Assembly: GCF_943193175.1 (NCBI RefSeq)
Contig: NZ_CALPDF010000008.1
Coordinates: 1 to 64,000 of the forward strand
DNA length: 64,000 bases
From: Neobacillus muris
GTDB taxonomy: Bacteria > Bacillota > Bacilli > Bacillales > Cytobacillaceae
Direction: 5' to 3'
Shown: one piece after another, positions 1-8,452 of the stretch
Layout: each line of letters opens with the position of its first letter
Position numbering within the stretch: position 1 is the first letter of the stretch
Translations under genes and position numbers: made by a program
The notes under the pieces: model-generated
The model's input: the letters and a program-made list of their open reading frames with translations, nothing else
What the model was told of the DNA's origin: nothing
The model's database searches: none

Positions 1-82
1 GCTCCCAAAGATCCGCTCGACTTGCATGTATTAGGCACGCCGCCAGCGTTCGTCCTGAGCCAGGATCAAACTCTCCACAAAA
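1..82 (-). rRNA. 16S ribosomal RNA, 5' end only
   Basis: The reverse complement of bases 57-76 is the universal 16S forward-primer site (AGAGTTTGATCCTGGCTCAG), followed by the conserved helix reading GCCTAATACATGCAAGTCGA. The gene runs off the left edge, so only its first ~80 nucleotides are present. The mature 5' end is placed near 82 by analogy with B. subtilis, where six nucleotides precede GGAGAG; this end is inferred. The variable V1 start (GAGCGGATCTTTGGGAGC) is of the type common in Bacillus and relatives. Confidence 0.97.
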
Positions 83-167
83 GATGAATTTGATATAGCT
101 CATAAAAATAACGTTGGCTTCGTTTCAAAAAGAAACGAATGTTTATTGTTGACGTATTTGTTTGTTT

Positions 168-183
168 AGTTTTCAAAGAACAA
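168..183 (-). promoter_or_regulatory. rrn leader boxA antitermination element
   Basis: On the minus strand this reads TTGTTCTTTGAAAACT, the boxA form seen in Bacillus rRNA leaders. It lies between the rrn promoter and the mature 16S start. In that position boxA RNA recruits NusB/S10 and other Nus factors, which protect rRNA transcription from premature termination. The role is from knowledge of the element; the match is seen directly. Confidence 0.75.
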
Positions 184-210
184 TTTCTCTCTGTCAAGAA
201 CGACTTACCT

Positions 211-239
211 ATCATAACACTAAAGATTATATAATACAA
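211..239 (-). promoter_or_regulatory. rrn promoter (sigma-A type)
   Basis: On the minus strand a -35 TTGTAT (239-234) and a -10 TATGAT (216-211) are separated by 17 bases, with A/T-rich sequence upstream as is usual for rrn promoters. Transcription would start near 203-205 and read through the boxA leader into 16S rRNA. The -35 is weak (3 of 6), which is not unusual for promoters with an UP-like element. A further TTGACA at 197-192 has no good -10 and lies in the leader. Confidence 0.55.
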
Positions 240-415
240 TAGTATTTTTTTCGTACCTTCCTTTCATCCCAAGACCATTACCCCGCCATTCCACTTTCCG
301 TATGATTAAAGGTTAAACGGGGATATTATCAATGTATCTTCAACTGCCGTCCGAAATGGTGTTTCTTCAGTTAAAACACGCTTCGGCAAATTATGATTAT
401 TTCGAGGTGAAATCA

Positions 416-544
416 ATGGATGAAAAAACAAAGAGCTTTCCTAATGTAAGTTTAGGCGGAGAAAGGGCTAAAGACAAAGGTGAGATTGATTCTGGCCAAT
501 TACGTTATGGTGAGGATCACAAAGGCAAAGGAAGAACAAAATAA
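416..544 (+). CDS. small hydrophilic protein, unknown
   Basis: A 42-residue ORF starts at the ATG at 416, chosen over the upstream ATG at 332 because GAGGTG lies 7 bases before it. The product is highly charged (many Lys, Glu, Asp and Gly), has no cysteine or hydrophobic segment, and ends in a Lys/Gly/Arg-rich tail. I do not recognise it. A second small ORF follows ten bases after its stop on the same strand, so the two may be co-transcribed. The ribosome site and low-complexity soluble character make it plausible but not certain that it is expressed. Confidence 0.4.
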   Translation: MDEKTKSFPNVSLGGERAKDKGEIDSGQLRYGEDHKGKGRTK

Positions 545-554
545 GGCCAAAATA

Positions 555-671
555 ATGCTGGACTTCGATCCAACATTAAAAATACTTGGAATGAAAACAA
601 GAGCGGCCCTTGGTGGACTGCTCTTATTTCTTATATTCCCTTCTCTCTATTTCATAATAGCACAAATGTAA
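555..671 (+). CDS. small single-pass membrane peptide, unknown
   Basis: A 38-residue ORF from the ATG at 555, with AAGG eight bases upstream. An in-frame ATG at 507 would give 54 residues but has no visible ribosome site. The N-terminal third is polar (MLDFDPTLKILGMKTR), followed by one hydrophobic stretch rich in Leu, Phe and Ile that could span the membrane. Its stop TAA (669-671) abuts the stop of the convergent gene at 672 with no spacer and no terminator between them. No family recognised. Confidence 0.33.
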   Translation: MLDFDPTLKILGMKTRAALGGLLLFLIFPSLYFIIAQM

Positions 672-866
672 TTAACATAAATTTTTATTATGAGCTGATA
701 GCGAGTAATGTCCCTTAGTATATTTCGGTGCTTTGGCATTTCCACATGAAATGCAAGAATCAGCAGCTTGATGGCTGTTTTTACTTTTCCATTGATCATA
801 TGTTAATAAACCTGAACTGTCATCATTTAAATATTTGATGAAATCATGTCCATAAATATATATCAA
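672..866 (-). CDS. small Cys-containing protein, unknown
   Basis: A 64-residue ORF. The ATG at 881 would place the ribosome site inside the gene. A TTG at 866 lies eight bases after a near-perfect anti-16S match (GGAGGTGAT), so TTG 866 is the likely start. The protein begins with an Ile/Tyr-rich stretch and has CISCGN (a C-x2-C knuckle) about two thirds along plus a C-terminal Cys, which could bind a metal. No known family recognised. The very strong ribosome site argues that it is translated. Confidence 0.55.
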   Translation of the reverse strand: MIYIYGHDFIKYLNDDSSGLLTYDQWKSKNSHQAADSCISCGNAKAPKYTKGHYSLSAHNKNLC

Positions 867-987
867 AGGAATCACCTCCATTCATCCATTAATAATGTAT
901 GCGCTTTCAATTATAAAGAACACCCTTTTCAGAAAAATGTGCGGATTGAAAGTTTGTGAGTTTCTTTCTTGGACCAATAAAAATGAA

Positions 988-1018
988 AATTGGGAATAGT
1001 CCTGTGACTACTCCCAAC
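988..1018 (-). terminator. terminator of the GntR/solute-binding fusion gene
   Basis: Inverted arms GGGAGTAGTC and GACTATTCCC (minus strand) surround a 4-base loop, with flanking A/T pairs extending the stem. A T-rich run (TTTTCATTTTT) follows, about 50 bases after the stop at 1067. This is a typical intrinsic terminator. Confidence 0.8.
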
Positions 1019-1066
1019 TTGTATTTATTGGTACAGTTTTTCATCGACGCAGACGTATCATTCATT

Positions 1067-2476
1067 TCATTCTATTTTTTTAGTCACTTGAATAGGAGAT
1101 AATTTTGTCTTTAGCCGCTGCAGGAAAATTTTATCGTCCATAAAATCTGAAAGAAAAATGCGCAATTCATTTCGCAGTTTTAATATATCCTTTGAATTTA
1201 ACCCAAGGTCTGAGAAAAGCTTAAAAGTCGGAATGATTTCCCTAAATAAATGGAATCTGGATGGCTTATAAACTACTTCCCCATCTGATTTCTCCGCAAC
1301 CCGCTTCATTGCAGGAATACTTAGGGTTGTAGTGCGAATTTCTTCTTGAGCTGATTCACCCGACATAAAATCCACAAATTTTTTTGCTGCTTCTTTCTTT
1401 TTCGTGTGCTTATTGATTGCCAGACCAATTATTAATAACAAGGAACCTGGGTCTTTTATGTAAGGTAAAGGCGCAATATCATATTCAACTGGATGCTTTC
1501 TAATCTCATTTAAACTGAAATAGGAGGTAACAATCATCGAAGCCTGGTCCTCAACAAATAGCTTTTCAGCGTCCCGGTCATTATCTGATAAAAAAGAATG
1601 GGAAATCCCTTGTTCATCAAAAATCTTTCGGATGAAACTGGCACTTTCTAGCATTCTATCGGCTGGGAAGCTAATATTCCCTAATGAATCTCGTTTAAAC
1701 CATACACGATTTTGCAGCATAAAAATCGGCCATCTATTTATGGAAAGAGGATGAAAGTAAAGTCCGCAGGCTTTGCCGTGATCCTTCATGAAAGATCTGG
1801 CTGTTTTTAATGCCTCGTCCCAGCTCCAGCCGCTATCAGGGTACGAAAGCTGGCTTTCATCGAAATGCCCCTTGTTATAGCACAAAATAATAGGTGAAAA
1901 GACAAACGGACGAACATGCACTTTATTTTTATTGGAGAATGACTCAAAGGGCCGCTGCAAAAATGGGTATATCCCGTTATCTCGCTCTTGCTCCTCAAAC
2001 ACATTGCTAGGCTCAGCAAAATCTAAAAAATCCTGATGATTAATAGTGACAACATCAATTAGTTCATTTTGAAAAAAATCATGAACAGTCTGTTGATAAT
2101 GATCATATGGCAAAGTAATCGTCTGAACCTTGATCGAAGGAAGTTTTTGTTCAAACTTATGGATTAATTCAAGATATTGAGCTTCATTGACTAAAGAAGA
2201 ATAATAACCTACCCGAAGAATGGTTTGATCGAAGGTATGATTTGAAATAACCTGGTTTCCAATTCGAGATTTCTTGACAATTAGCCCTTGTTCAACAAGC
2301 TCCTCAAGCCCTTTTCGTACAGAGTTTTTACTCAGTCCATACTGTTCAGCCAATACCAGCTCTGAAGGCAGATATTCCCCTATACCGATCTCCCCGCTTA
2401 AAATTCGTTGTCTTAAAGTTAAGACTAGGTTGTTTAGTTGTTCTTTAAAGACATCGCGACTTTTCTTTCCGCTCAT
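1067..2476 (-). CDS. GntR-family regulator fused to a solute-binding-protein domain
   Basis: 469 residues. Residues ~10-75 are a GntR winged helix (PSELVLAEQYGLSKNSVRKG is the recognition region). From ~85 to ~455 the protein resembles the extracellular sugar-binding proteins of ABC importers (family 1), yet there is no signal peptide or lipobox, so this domain must sense ligand in the cytoplasm. Normal GntR proteins carry FCD, UTRA or aminotransferase domains instead. Start ATG at 2476 with AGGAT four bases before. It has its own terminator downstream. The gene upstream on the same strand (2727-6185) encodes a secreted glycan-binding protein and is a candidate target. Related fusions occur in Paenibacillus and Bacillus; the ligand here is unknown. 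Confidence 0.85.
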   Translation of the reverse strand: MSGKKSRDVFKEQLNNLVLTLRQRILSGEIGIGEYLPSELVLAEQYGLSKNSVRKGLEELVEQGLIVKKSRIGNQVISNHTFDQTILRVGYYSSLVNEAQYLELIHKFEQKLPSIKVQTITLPYDHYQQTVHDFFQNELIDVVTINHQDFLDFAEPSNVFEEQERDNGIYPFLQRPFESFSNKNKVHVRPFVFSPIILCYNKGHFDESQLSYPDSGWSWDEALKTARSFMKDHGKACGLYFHPLSINRWPIFMLQNRVWFKRDSLGNISFPADRMLESASFIRKIFDEQGISHSFLSDNDRDAEKLFVEDQASMIVTSYFSLNEIRKHPVEYDIAPLPYIKDPGSLLLIIGLAINKHTKKKEAAKKFVDFMSGESAQEEIRTTTLSIPAMKRVAEKSDGEVVYKPSRFHLFREIIPTFKLFSDLGLNSKDILKLRNELRIFLSDFMDDKIFLQRLKTKLSPIQVTKKIE

Positions 2477-2542
2477 GATGATCCTAATCCTTTCAAAATA
2501 GATTATCTATTTCACTGCAGCAACAAACGACTCCTATATAAG

Positions 2543-2559
2543 ACTGGTGTATAACTGGT
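2543..2559. promoter_or_regulatory. ACTGGT direct repeat upstream of the GntR-fusion gene
   Basis: ACTGGT occurs at 2543-2548 and 2554-2559, exactly 11 bases apart (one helical turn), both followed by an N-T-A step, 65-85 bases upstream of the regulator's start codon. Same-face half-sites this close suggest an operator, most simply for autoregulation. GntR sites are usually inverted repeats, so this is a tentative call. Confidence 0.3.
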
Positions 2560-2668
2560 TTATTAAAATCGTACAGGAAAAGCGGTGAAGTTTCAAGTTT
2601 ACTATTCGAAAATTCAGTTTAATGTTTATGAGAGCTGCCTTTAGTAATCTATCCTTCTCAGCCGTATC

Positions 2669-2719
2669 GGTCATTAAAATATCCCCAGCCAATGAAAAGC
2701 CAGGGATATTTTAATGACC
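2669..2719 (-). terminator. long hairpin after the secreted propeller gene
   Basis: A perfect 17-bp inverted repeat (GGTCATTAAAATATCCC and its complement) with a 17-base loop begins eight bases past the stop at 2727. There is no U-run directly after it, but position and stability fit a terminator or 3'-end stabiliser for the gene at 2727-6185. Confidence 0.6.
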
Positions 2720-2726
2720 TAACTGA

Positions 2727-5700
2727 TTACTTCCCCGGTTGATCTGCTAGGATCCCCTCTTCAGAAAAAACGTACCATTGATTATGAATGAGCACCTTGC
2801 CAGTTTGCATGACACCATGATCGTCAAAGTAATACCACTGATGGTCCTTTTGCAGCCAGCTTGTTTTTGCTTGGCCATTTTGATTTAGAAAATAGGTGTA
2901 TCCGTCCTCATGGAACCAGCCTGTTACCGGTTCACCAGATTCTGATGGTTTTACATACCATTTTGCTCCTTTTTTAACCCATTGATATGTGACAGGTTTC
3001 TCTGGATCCATTGGATCTTCTGGGTCACCTGGCTGGACTTCTCTTTCATAAGATAAGGTTAAGTGATCATAATAAACTCCATTGGTCGTCCAAGCATTCG
3101 AAACACCTGCAAATAACCTTACTGTTACAGCCCCTTCTGGTGCAACCGCATTTGCTGAGACCGTTTGCCATTGTTTATAGCCGCTTGTCACATGAACCAA
3201 GCTGGATGCGGTATCACCGCCGACCTGATTGCCGCTTGCGTCAAAGAAGCGCATGAAGAAGCTTGCTCTGCCATCCTCTAAATAAACATCAGAAGCAGCT
3301 GTATACTTTGTCCCAGGGATGACTGATTGCGGATCGCTTTGCAAATAGATGGATCCGGATGCAGCAGTATCCGCTACTTTTAAGCTAAATCTGCCTTTAC
3401 TAGCTTGCGATTGGCTGATCTCATAGTTTGTCCCGGATGCTAAGTCACTATTCAGGAGTGACCAGCCGGGAATAGCTCCAGCCGTTAAAGCAGCTTCAAA
3501 TCCAGCATTTTTGAGATCAACTGGCACAGTTATCCTTTCAGGCTCTGGTTCCACGATTCTCTCAAATGTCAGTTTAAAGTCATCATAATATGCTCCACTG
3601 GTCGTAAAATAATTGGATGTCCCAGCGAATAACCTAGCAAACTTTGCCCTTTCTGGTGCCACGACTTTAGCTGTTACTGTCTGCCACTCATTATGGCCGC
3701 TGCGTACATGAATGATATTTACGCCATCCGTATCCTTGTTGACCTGATTACCTGCTTCATCGTAATACCGGAGGAAGAAACTTGCGCTGCCATCCTCCAA
3801 AAATAGGTTGACGCTTCCCGTGTATTCAACGCCCTCCTCGATAGGGATTAAATTAGTTTGTGCAAAAACAGTTTCATTTTGTGCTTGATCCACCACCTTC
3901 AAACTGTTTTTTCCCGTTTTACTTCTCGTTTCGCTCACCTCAAAGGAAACATTAGGAGTGAAATTTCCAAACAAGGAAGACCATCCAGGGACATCCCCTT
4001 CCGGTCCTGTTTCCTCAAAACTGGCATTGTTGATGGGAACAGAAACGACTTCCGTTACCGGACCTGGAGGCGGCTGAACGACGGTTCCCCCATCAATGAC
4101 CGGCACCATCTTTAGGACGGTTGTCCCATTTTCTAAGAAGTAGATATTTTCATTTCCGTTTGCATCTTCTGCCAGGGCCAAGAAGTCAACCTCAGGAGCT
4201 GCGGTAATGAGTGTGACGTGTTTTAAGTCAGTAGATTGAGGATCTACCACCGTTAATTTTCCAGCAAGATCGGTATACAATAGTCCGTCTTTTCCAAACA
4301 AGATATGAACCGGACGCCACATTCCACGGTTTTTCACTTCAGGATAAAAGTTTTTATATTTGACAATCTCATAGGTTTTGGGATTCATAGCAAAAAGAAT
4401 GCCATCGACTGCGCCCCATAGGAGACCATCCTGATCAAATGTCAGTCCGCTGATCATTGGCGGTTGATCCAATTCAGGGATATTCAATTCAAATTCCGTT
4501 ACTTTTTTCTTTGCAGCAACGTCCCAAACAAACATTTTTGCTTTCGATGCGGCTGGCTGAATATCCAAACCGCCGCGGATCGTGGTGGAACCATACAGTA
4601 ACCCATCTTTATAGGCAAGTCCTACAATACTCTGATCCTGCACAATATTGCGATGGGTCTCACGATTTCCAGAGACAGGATCATAGATCGTTAAAGCCCC
4701 TCCTAATTTTTGATAATCGGGTATCGTGCCAATGAACAGCCTATTTTCGATAAATTTCATTATATAAGGACGATCCTGCTCATAAGTGTCTTTGATATTA
4801 AACAATGTTTCTTGTTCTAATGTTTCTGTATTCATTTTTTGAATGGACGCACCTGGATAAATGCCAAAATACATATCCGTCCCGTTTCCAGCTGCCATGC
4901 CTTCCGCCTGCCCTTGCGAATAAGACACAAAAGAATTCGTTTTCGGGTTATATTGTGCTCCTTTCGGTCCGCCCGGATAGGTCGTCATATACAGATTGCC
5001 ATCAGGTCCTTTCCCTAGGTTATGTAACAATAATGGTTTCGCTTCCATAACGGTTGGGAGTTCCGTCAAAAGATTCTTCTCAAAGTTGGCTGCCAGCACT
5101 TGGCCGGTTCGCTTTAATGTTACCAGCGACAATCCAGGAAGATCTGTTCTGCCAAGGTCGACAATGGCACCGCCGCGCCACCCTGCTGGATAATTGAATC
5201 CGGTATTTCTTAACTCTAGGGTATTTAGATCAACTTCAGTGATGTAGCGATTGTAAATGACATACGCTTTATCTTCATGAATAGGAAGCTGTGTAAACCC
5301 AAAGGCTCCGAAATCATCTGCTGAACCATCATTTAATTTCGTCAGCTTTTTGTCCATCCATCTTTGTTCTGCCAAATTATAAAACAATAAAGTATTGGTT
5401 TGTCCATCATCAAATCGGACAAATAAATAATTCCCTGCAACAGCCATATCATAGGCAAATTTCACTTGTTCAATCGGTTTTCCGATTAACTCCGGGACAT
5501 TTTTGGTAATGTCCTCTTTTTCCTTTGTTTGAACATTGATTCGGTATACCTTCCCCGTAACACCCAAACCTGCATAAAGGTATCCATCGTGGTATGCCAT
5601 TGACCGAACATAACTGCCATCCCCGTCATCCACTTTCCCAAAATCCACAAATTCACCAGTAGAAGGCTTATATTGAATGATTCTGCCATCTGTTTCTTTA

Positions 5701-6185
5701 TAGGTCCCCACATACACATTGCCTTCTTCGTCAACAGCACTGCTCCAAAGCTGATGTCCTGCGGCCGGGGTTCCTATTTTCTTCACGGTTCGAGTACTAG
5801 GAGTATAACTCCATAACTCCCCTTCGTTTCCGGCTGCTAAAGCAGCCATATACACTGTTCCATCTGGTGCAAGGGAATGTGACCAAACTTGAGTCACTTC
5901 TCCTAGTTGTTCTGAAAACAAAAGCTTATTGGTCTGTAACTCTACTACATTAAATTTGCCTCCATTTGCTGTCGCATAGGCCACATCCCTGCCATTTTCT
6001 TTTCCAAATACAGCACTGGTAAGAGCCACATCTGATGCCCCTGCGCCCACCTCAACTGCTTCTTTAAAACCACGGTTGTTCAACTGGGCTACAACTGGTT
6101 CTTCTGCATTAACCTTCATCTGTATTGGCAAGAAGGAAAGCATTAGAAAAAGGATCACTAAATTTAGACGGAATTTCTTTCTCAT
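2727..6185 (-). CDS. secreted beta-propeller protein with two carbohydrate-binding modules and wall-binding repeats
   Basis: 1152 residues. A signal peptide (~1-28) has a KK/R start, a hydrophobic core and a likely cut after VNA. Residues ~30-700 are repeated blade-like units with D-G-x-[LV]-Y motifs, as in seven- or eight-bladed propellers of the PQQ/NHL/SMP-30 type. Two tandem ~150-residue modules (about 712-870 and 880-1040), each with an N-A-[SG]-F-E start, PGWS and W-Q-T-V, look like CBM_4_9-type domains. After an acidic Pro/Asp linker, residues 1066-1152 hold four W-Y-x-F aromatic repeats like choline- or glucan-binding repeats, probably tethering it to the envelope. No catalytic motif is evident. 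ATG start with GGAG about ten bases before. Function is probably glycan or polymer capture. Confidence 0.8.
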   Translation of the reverse strand: MRKKFRLNLVILFLMLSFLPIQMKVNAEEPVVAQLNNRGFKEAVEVGAGASDVALTSAVFGKENGRDVAYATANGGKFNVVELQTNKLLFSEQLGEVTQVWSHSLAPDGTVYMAALAAGNEGELWSYTPSTRTVKKIGTPAAGHQLWSSAVDEEGNVYVGTYKETDGRIIQYKPSTGEFVDFGKVDDGDGSYVRSMAYHDGYLYAGLGVTGKVYRINVQTKEKEDITKNVPELIGKPIEQVKFAYDMAVAGNYLFVRFDDGQTNTLLFYNLAEQRWMDKKLTKLNDGSADDFGAFGFTQLPIHEDKAYVIYNRYITEVDLNTLELRNTGFNYPAGWRGGAIVDLGRTDLPGLSLVTLKRTGQVLAANFEKNLLTELPTVMEAKPLLLHNLGKGPDGNLYMTTYPGGPKGAQYNPKTNSFVSYSQGQAEGMAAGNGTDMYFGIYPGASIQKMNTETLEQETLFNIKDTYEQDRPYIMKFIENRLFIGTIPDYQKLGGALTIYDPVSGNRETHRNIVQDQSIVGLAYKDGLLYGSTTIRGGLDIQPAASKAKMFVWDVAAKKKVTEFELNIPELDQPPMISGLTFDQDGLLWGAVDGILFAMNPKTYEIVKYKNFYPEVKNRGMWRPVHILFGKDGLLYTDLAGKLTVVDPQSTDLKHVTLITAAPEVDFLALAEDANGNENIYFLENGTTVLKMVPVIDGGTVVQPPPGPVTEVVSVPINNASFEETGPEGDVPGWSSLFGNFTPNVSFEVSETRSKTGKNSLKVVDQAQNETVFAQTNLIPIEEGVEYTGSVNLFLEDGSASFFLRYYDEAGNQVNKDTDGVNIIHVRSGHNEWQTVTAKVVAPERAKFARLFAGTSNYFTTSGAYYDDFKLTFERIVEPEPERITVPVDLKNAGFEAALTAGAIPGWSLLNSDLASGTNYEISQSQASKGRFSLKVADTAASGSIYLQSDPQSVIPGTKYTAASDVYLEDGRASFFMRFFDASGNQVGGDTASSLVHVTSGYKQWQTVSANAVAPEGAVTVRLFAGVSNAWTTNGVYYDHLTLSYEREVQPGDPEDPMDPEKPVTYQWVKKGAKWYVKPSESGEPVTGWFHEDGYTYFLNQNGQAKTSWLQKDHQWYYFDDHGVMQTGKVLIHNQWYVFSEEGILADQPGK

Positions 6186-6574
6186 TCAAAATCTCCTTTC
6201 GTTTCACTGCTTAGAATATACCATATAAAATCCACAATTGTATATATTTTACAGAATATTAAAACAATATATTTTGACAGTTTTTTTATATACCAGATAT
6301 GAACTAATACAAAAAATCTTTTTGATATTGCCTAACCTATTCTTAATGACTTTTATTTCCTCGAAAAATGTCGTAAAATTATTTCTAACTGTATTTGTAA
6401 GTACTCGAAAATGAACCTGTAATCAGAAATTGACTAAAATGTAATGTGATATTAAATAAAATGAAAACCAATTATGGGATAATTATTATTTCAAGGGGTC
6501 TTTTAAGTTAAACTTCATAATTTAATAGGTTTCATACTTCAAATAGATTGATTTAGTTTTAGGTGGTGCAAAAA
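6186..6574. other. divergent intergenic region between the propeller and LCP genes
   Basis: 389 A/T-rich bases with no credible ORF. A TTGACA at 6274-6279 followed 18 bases later by TATGAA (6298-6303) could be a plus-strand sigma-A promoter for the LCP gene, leaving a ~265-base leader. I see no riboswitch-like structure. The promoter for the minus-strand gene could not be fixed. Confidence 0.4.
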
Positions 6575-7522
6575 TTGGCAAGATCAAGAAAAAATAGAGT
6601 AAGAGTAAGATGGAGGAGGGTCTTCGGTGCCCTGCTTCTCCTAGGTATTTTTATAACAGGTCTTATTCAAATCGTTCAGTACATAGAAGGGACCTTCCAT
6701 TCCGGCAGCGAGGAGCTTGCAAAAGTGGAGGGAAAACAGAAACCAGAAGCCATCAATGTCCTTTTATTAGGAAGTGATTCACGGGGAGAAAAACAAGCCC
6801 GTACCGATACAATCATGGTTGCCCATTATGACCCTCAAACACATAAGATAAAACTTATCTCATTGATGCGGGATATGATGGTCCCGGTACCCAATCATGG
6901 GCAGCAAAAACTAAATGCGGCCTTTTCGTTTGGAGGCACGGAATTACTGAGGAAAACCATTAAGAACAATTTTGGGCTCGATATTCCTTATTATGCGGTA
7001 GTAGACTTTAAAGGATTTGAAAAAGCGGTCGACCTCCTCGCTCCTAATGGTATTGAAGTCGAAATTCCCTATGATATGTCCTATGGAATAGATACGAAGT
7101 TAGAAAAAGGCAAGCAAACACTTCATGGCAAAGAGCTTCTTGGATACGTCCGGTTTCGCCACGATCGTTTAAGTGACTTTGGCCGGATTCAAAGGCAGCA
7201 AGAAGTCCTGTCAAAATTAACAGATGAAGCTGTTAGCCTGCAAAGTGTGGTAAAACTCCCTAAGCTATTAACACTAATGAATAAATATATCGATACAAAT
7301 ATGGATAGTTCGTCCATATTAACGATTGGAAAAGACATTGTAACAAAGAAAAGCAGTGGTATAGAAACTATACGCATTCCTGAGGACGGCAGTTTTGAGA
7401 ATAAAAGGGAGCAAGGGCTTGGCGACGTGCTGGTAGTAGACTTCGATCAAAATATACAGGCACTTAATGTGTTTTTGAATGGAAAAAGTGTCGCTCAAAA
7501 TGTTGAGCAAACAAAGGAATAA
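6575..7522 (+). CDS. LytR-CpsA-Psr (LCP) family wall-polymer ligase
   Basis: 315 residues from TTG at 6575, preferred over GTG 6563 because AGGTGG (6561-6566) is correctly spaced only for the TTG. A basic cytoplasmic tail (RSRKNRVRVRWRR) and one membrane segment (~14-36) precede an extracellular LCP domain. It shows the family blocks NVLLLGSDSRG, a conserved Arg-Thr-Asp (ARTDTIMV), SLMRDMMV and the R-F-R-H-D motif. LCP enzymes transfer teichoic acid or other anionic glycans from undecaprenyl carriers to peptidoglycan. The gene stands alone, with a terminator immediately downstream. Its exact polymer cannot be told from sequence. Confidence 0.93.
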   Translation: MARSRKNRVRVRWRRVFGALLLLGIFITGLIQIVQYIEGTFHSGSEELAKVEGKQKPEAINVLLLGSDSRGEKQARTDTIMVAHYDPQTHKIKLISLMRDMMVPVPNHGQQKLNAAFSFGGTELLRKTIKNNFGLDIPYYAVVDFKGFEKAVDLLAPNGIEVEIPYDMSYGIDTKLEKGKQTLHGKELLGYVRFRHDRLSDFGRIQRQQEVLSKLTDEAVSLQSVVKLPKLLTLMNKYIDTNMDSSSILTIGKDIVTKKSSGIETIRIPEDGSFENKREQGLGDVLVVDFDQNIQALNVFLNGKSVAQNVEQTKE

Positions 7523-7528
7523 AAGATA

Positions 7529-7566
7529 AAAAAGCGTGGCCTGTTACCGTGGCAGGTCACGCTTTT
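7529..7566. terminator. bidirectional terminator between convergent genes
   Basis: AAAAAGCGTG...CACGCTTTTT with inner GCCTG/CAGGT pairing forms an A/T-ended stem that serves the LCP gene on the plus strand and the SIMPL gene on the minus strand. Confidence 0.85.
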
Positions 7567-7589
7567 TGTGTTTATCAATCATGAAACGG

Positions 7590-8294
7590 CTATAGATTGT
7601 ATTGAAAAACAATGTAAACTCTAGCGTTTATTGTCATTTCTCCAGGTTCAATAGGAGCGGCTGGCCCTTTTGCCGCAAATGCGAATGTTTCAACGCCGGC
7701 GGGTGTGAATAATTGAGGGTTTTCAGTGATTCTTAGTGGAATGCGGATCAAACTTACCCCAATTGTAAGGGCGATTTGCTGTGCTTTAGCGAATGCATCA
7801 TGAACCGCCATGGTTAATGCCTGAAGATAATGTAAGTCGGCATGTGAGTTTTGAAACTGGATTGTTCCTGTTCGGTTTGCTCCTCCTTGTATAGCTATAT
7901 CATATATCATTCCAACTTTCGTTAAATCTTTCGCTGTAATTTGAAGCTGATGTTCTACTTCATAACCACGGAAGATGGAGTTTCCCTCCACAAAGTCATA
8001 TCTCGGATTCACGGAATAAACAGTCGTTTTTATGTCATCCTCTCCCACTCCTGCCTGTCTAATGGCACCAATGATTCGATTAATAATCGACGTATTTTCT
8101 TGTTGAGCGGTTTGCAGATTTAAATCATTTGTGACCGCACCAATAGATAGCAGAGCCTGGTCGGGTGCTGCTGTTACCATCCCTCTCCCCTCTACCGTCA
8201 TTGTGTAATCATCTCGATTTGTATAAGGCTGCTGATGGCTGGGCAACTGATTATATTCGGAATTCCCCCCCTTAAAATGGTGCAACCCGTTCAC
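7590..8294 (-). CDS. SIMPL (DUF541) domain protein
   Basis: 234 residues. From ~residue 30 the sequence has the SIMPL hallmarks: V-E-G-R-G-M-V-T-A-A-P-D-Q near the start, the NDLNLQTAQQEN helix, VNPRYD and the GYEVEHQLQIT strand. SIMPL proteins (BP26/OMP28-like) form oligomeric channel-like assemblies and are linked to oxidative stress in some bacteria; their function in Bacillus is poorly defined. There is no clear signal peptide: the N-terminus is polar and rich in His, Asn and Gln, so the protein may be cytoplasmic or lack classical export. GTG start with AGGAAG six bases before. No operon partners. Confidence 0.85.
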   Translation of the reverse strand: MNGLHHFKGGNSEYNQLPSHQQPYTNRDDYTMTVEGRGMVTAAPDQALLSIGAVTNDLNLQTAQQENTSIINRIIGAIRQAGVGEDDIKTTVYSVNPRYDFVEGNSIFRGYEVEHQLQITAKDLTKVGMIYDIAIQGGANRTGTIQFQNSHADLHYLQALTMAVHDAFAKAQQIALTIGVSLIRIPLRITENPQLFTPAGVETFAFAAKGPAAPIEPGEMTINARVYIVFQYNL

Positions 8295-8452
8295 CCACTT
8301 CCTTGCTTTATGATAAAACTAATATATGTTGCAACCAAAAAATGGGTCAGAATTCCTCACAATTTTTATGACAAAAAATGGCTTTCCCTTTAAAATTCCA
8401 AGTAATCATTGATTTATTAGAAATCTGACTTCTAAGGTAAGGAGTGGTTTTT

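Noticed and set aside
192-197. TTGACA in the rrn leader as a second promoter -35
   Set aside because: No -10 box at 16-18 bases; it lies downstream of the better promoter and upstream of boxA.
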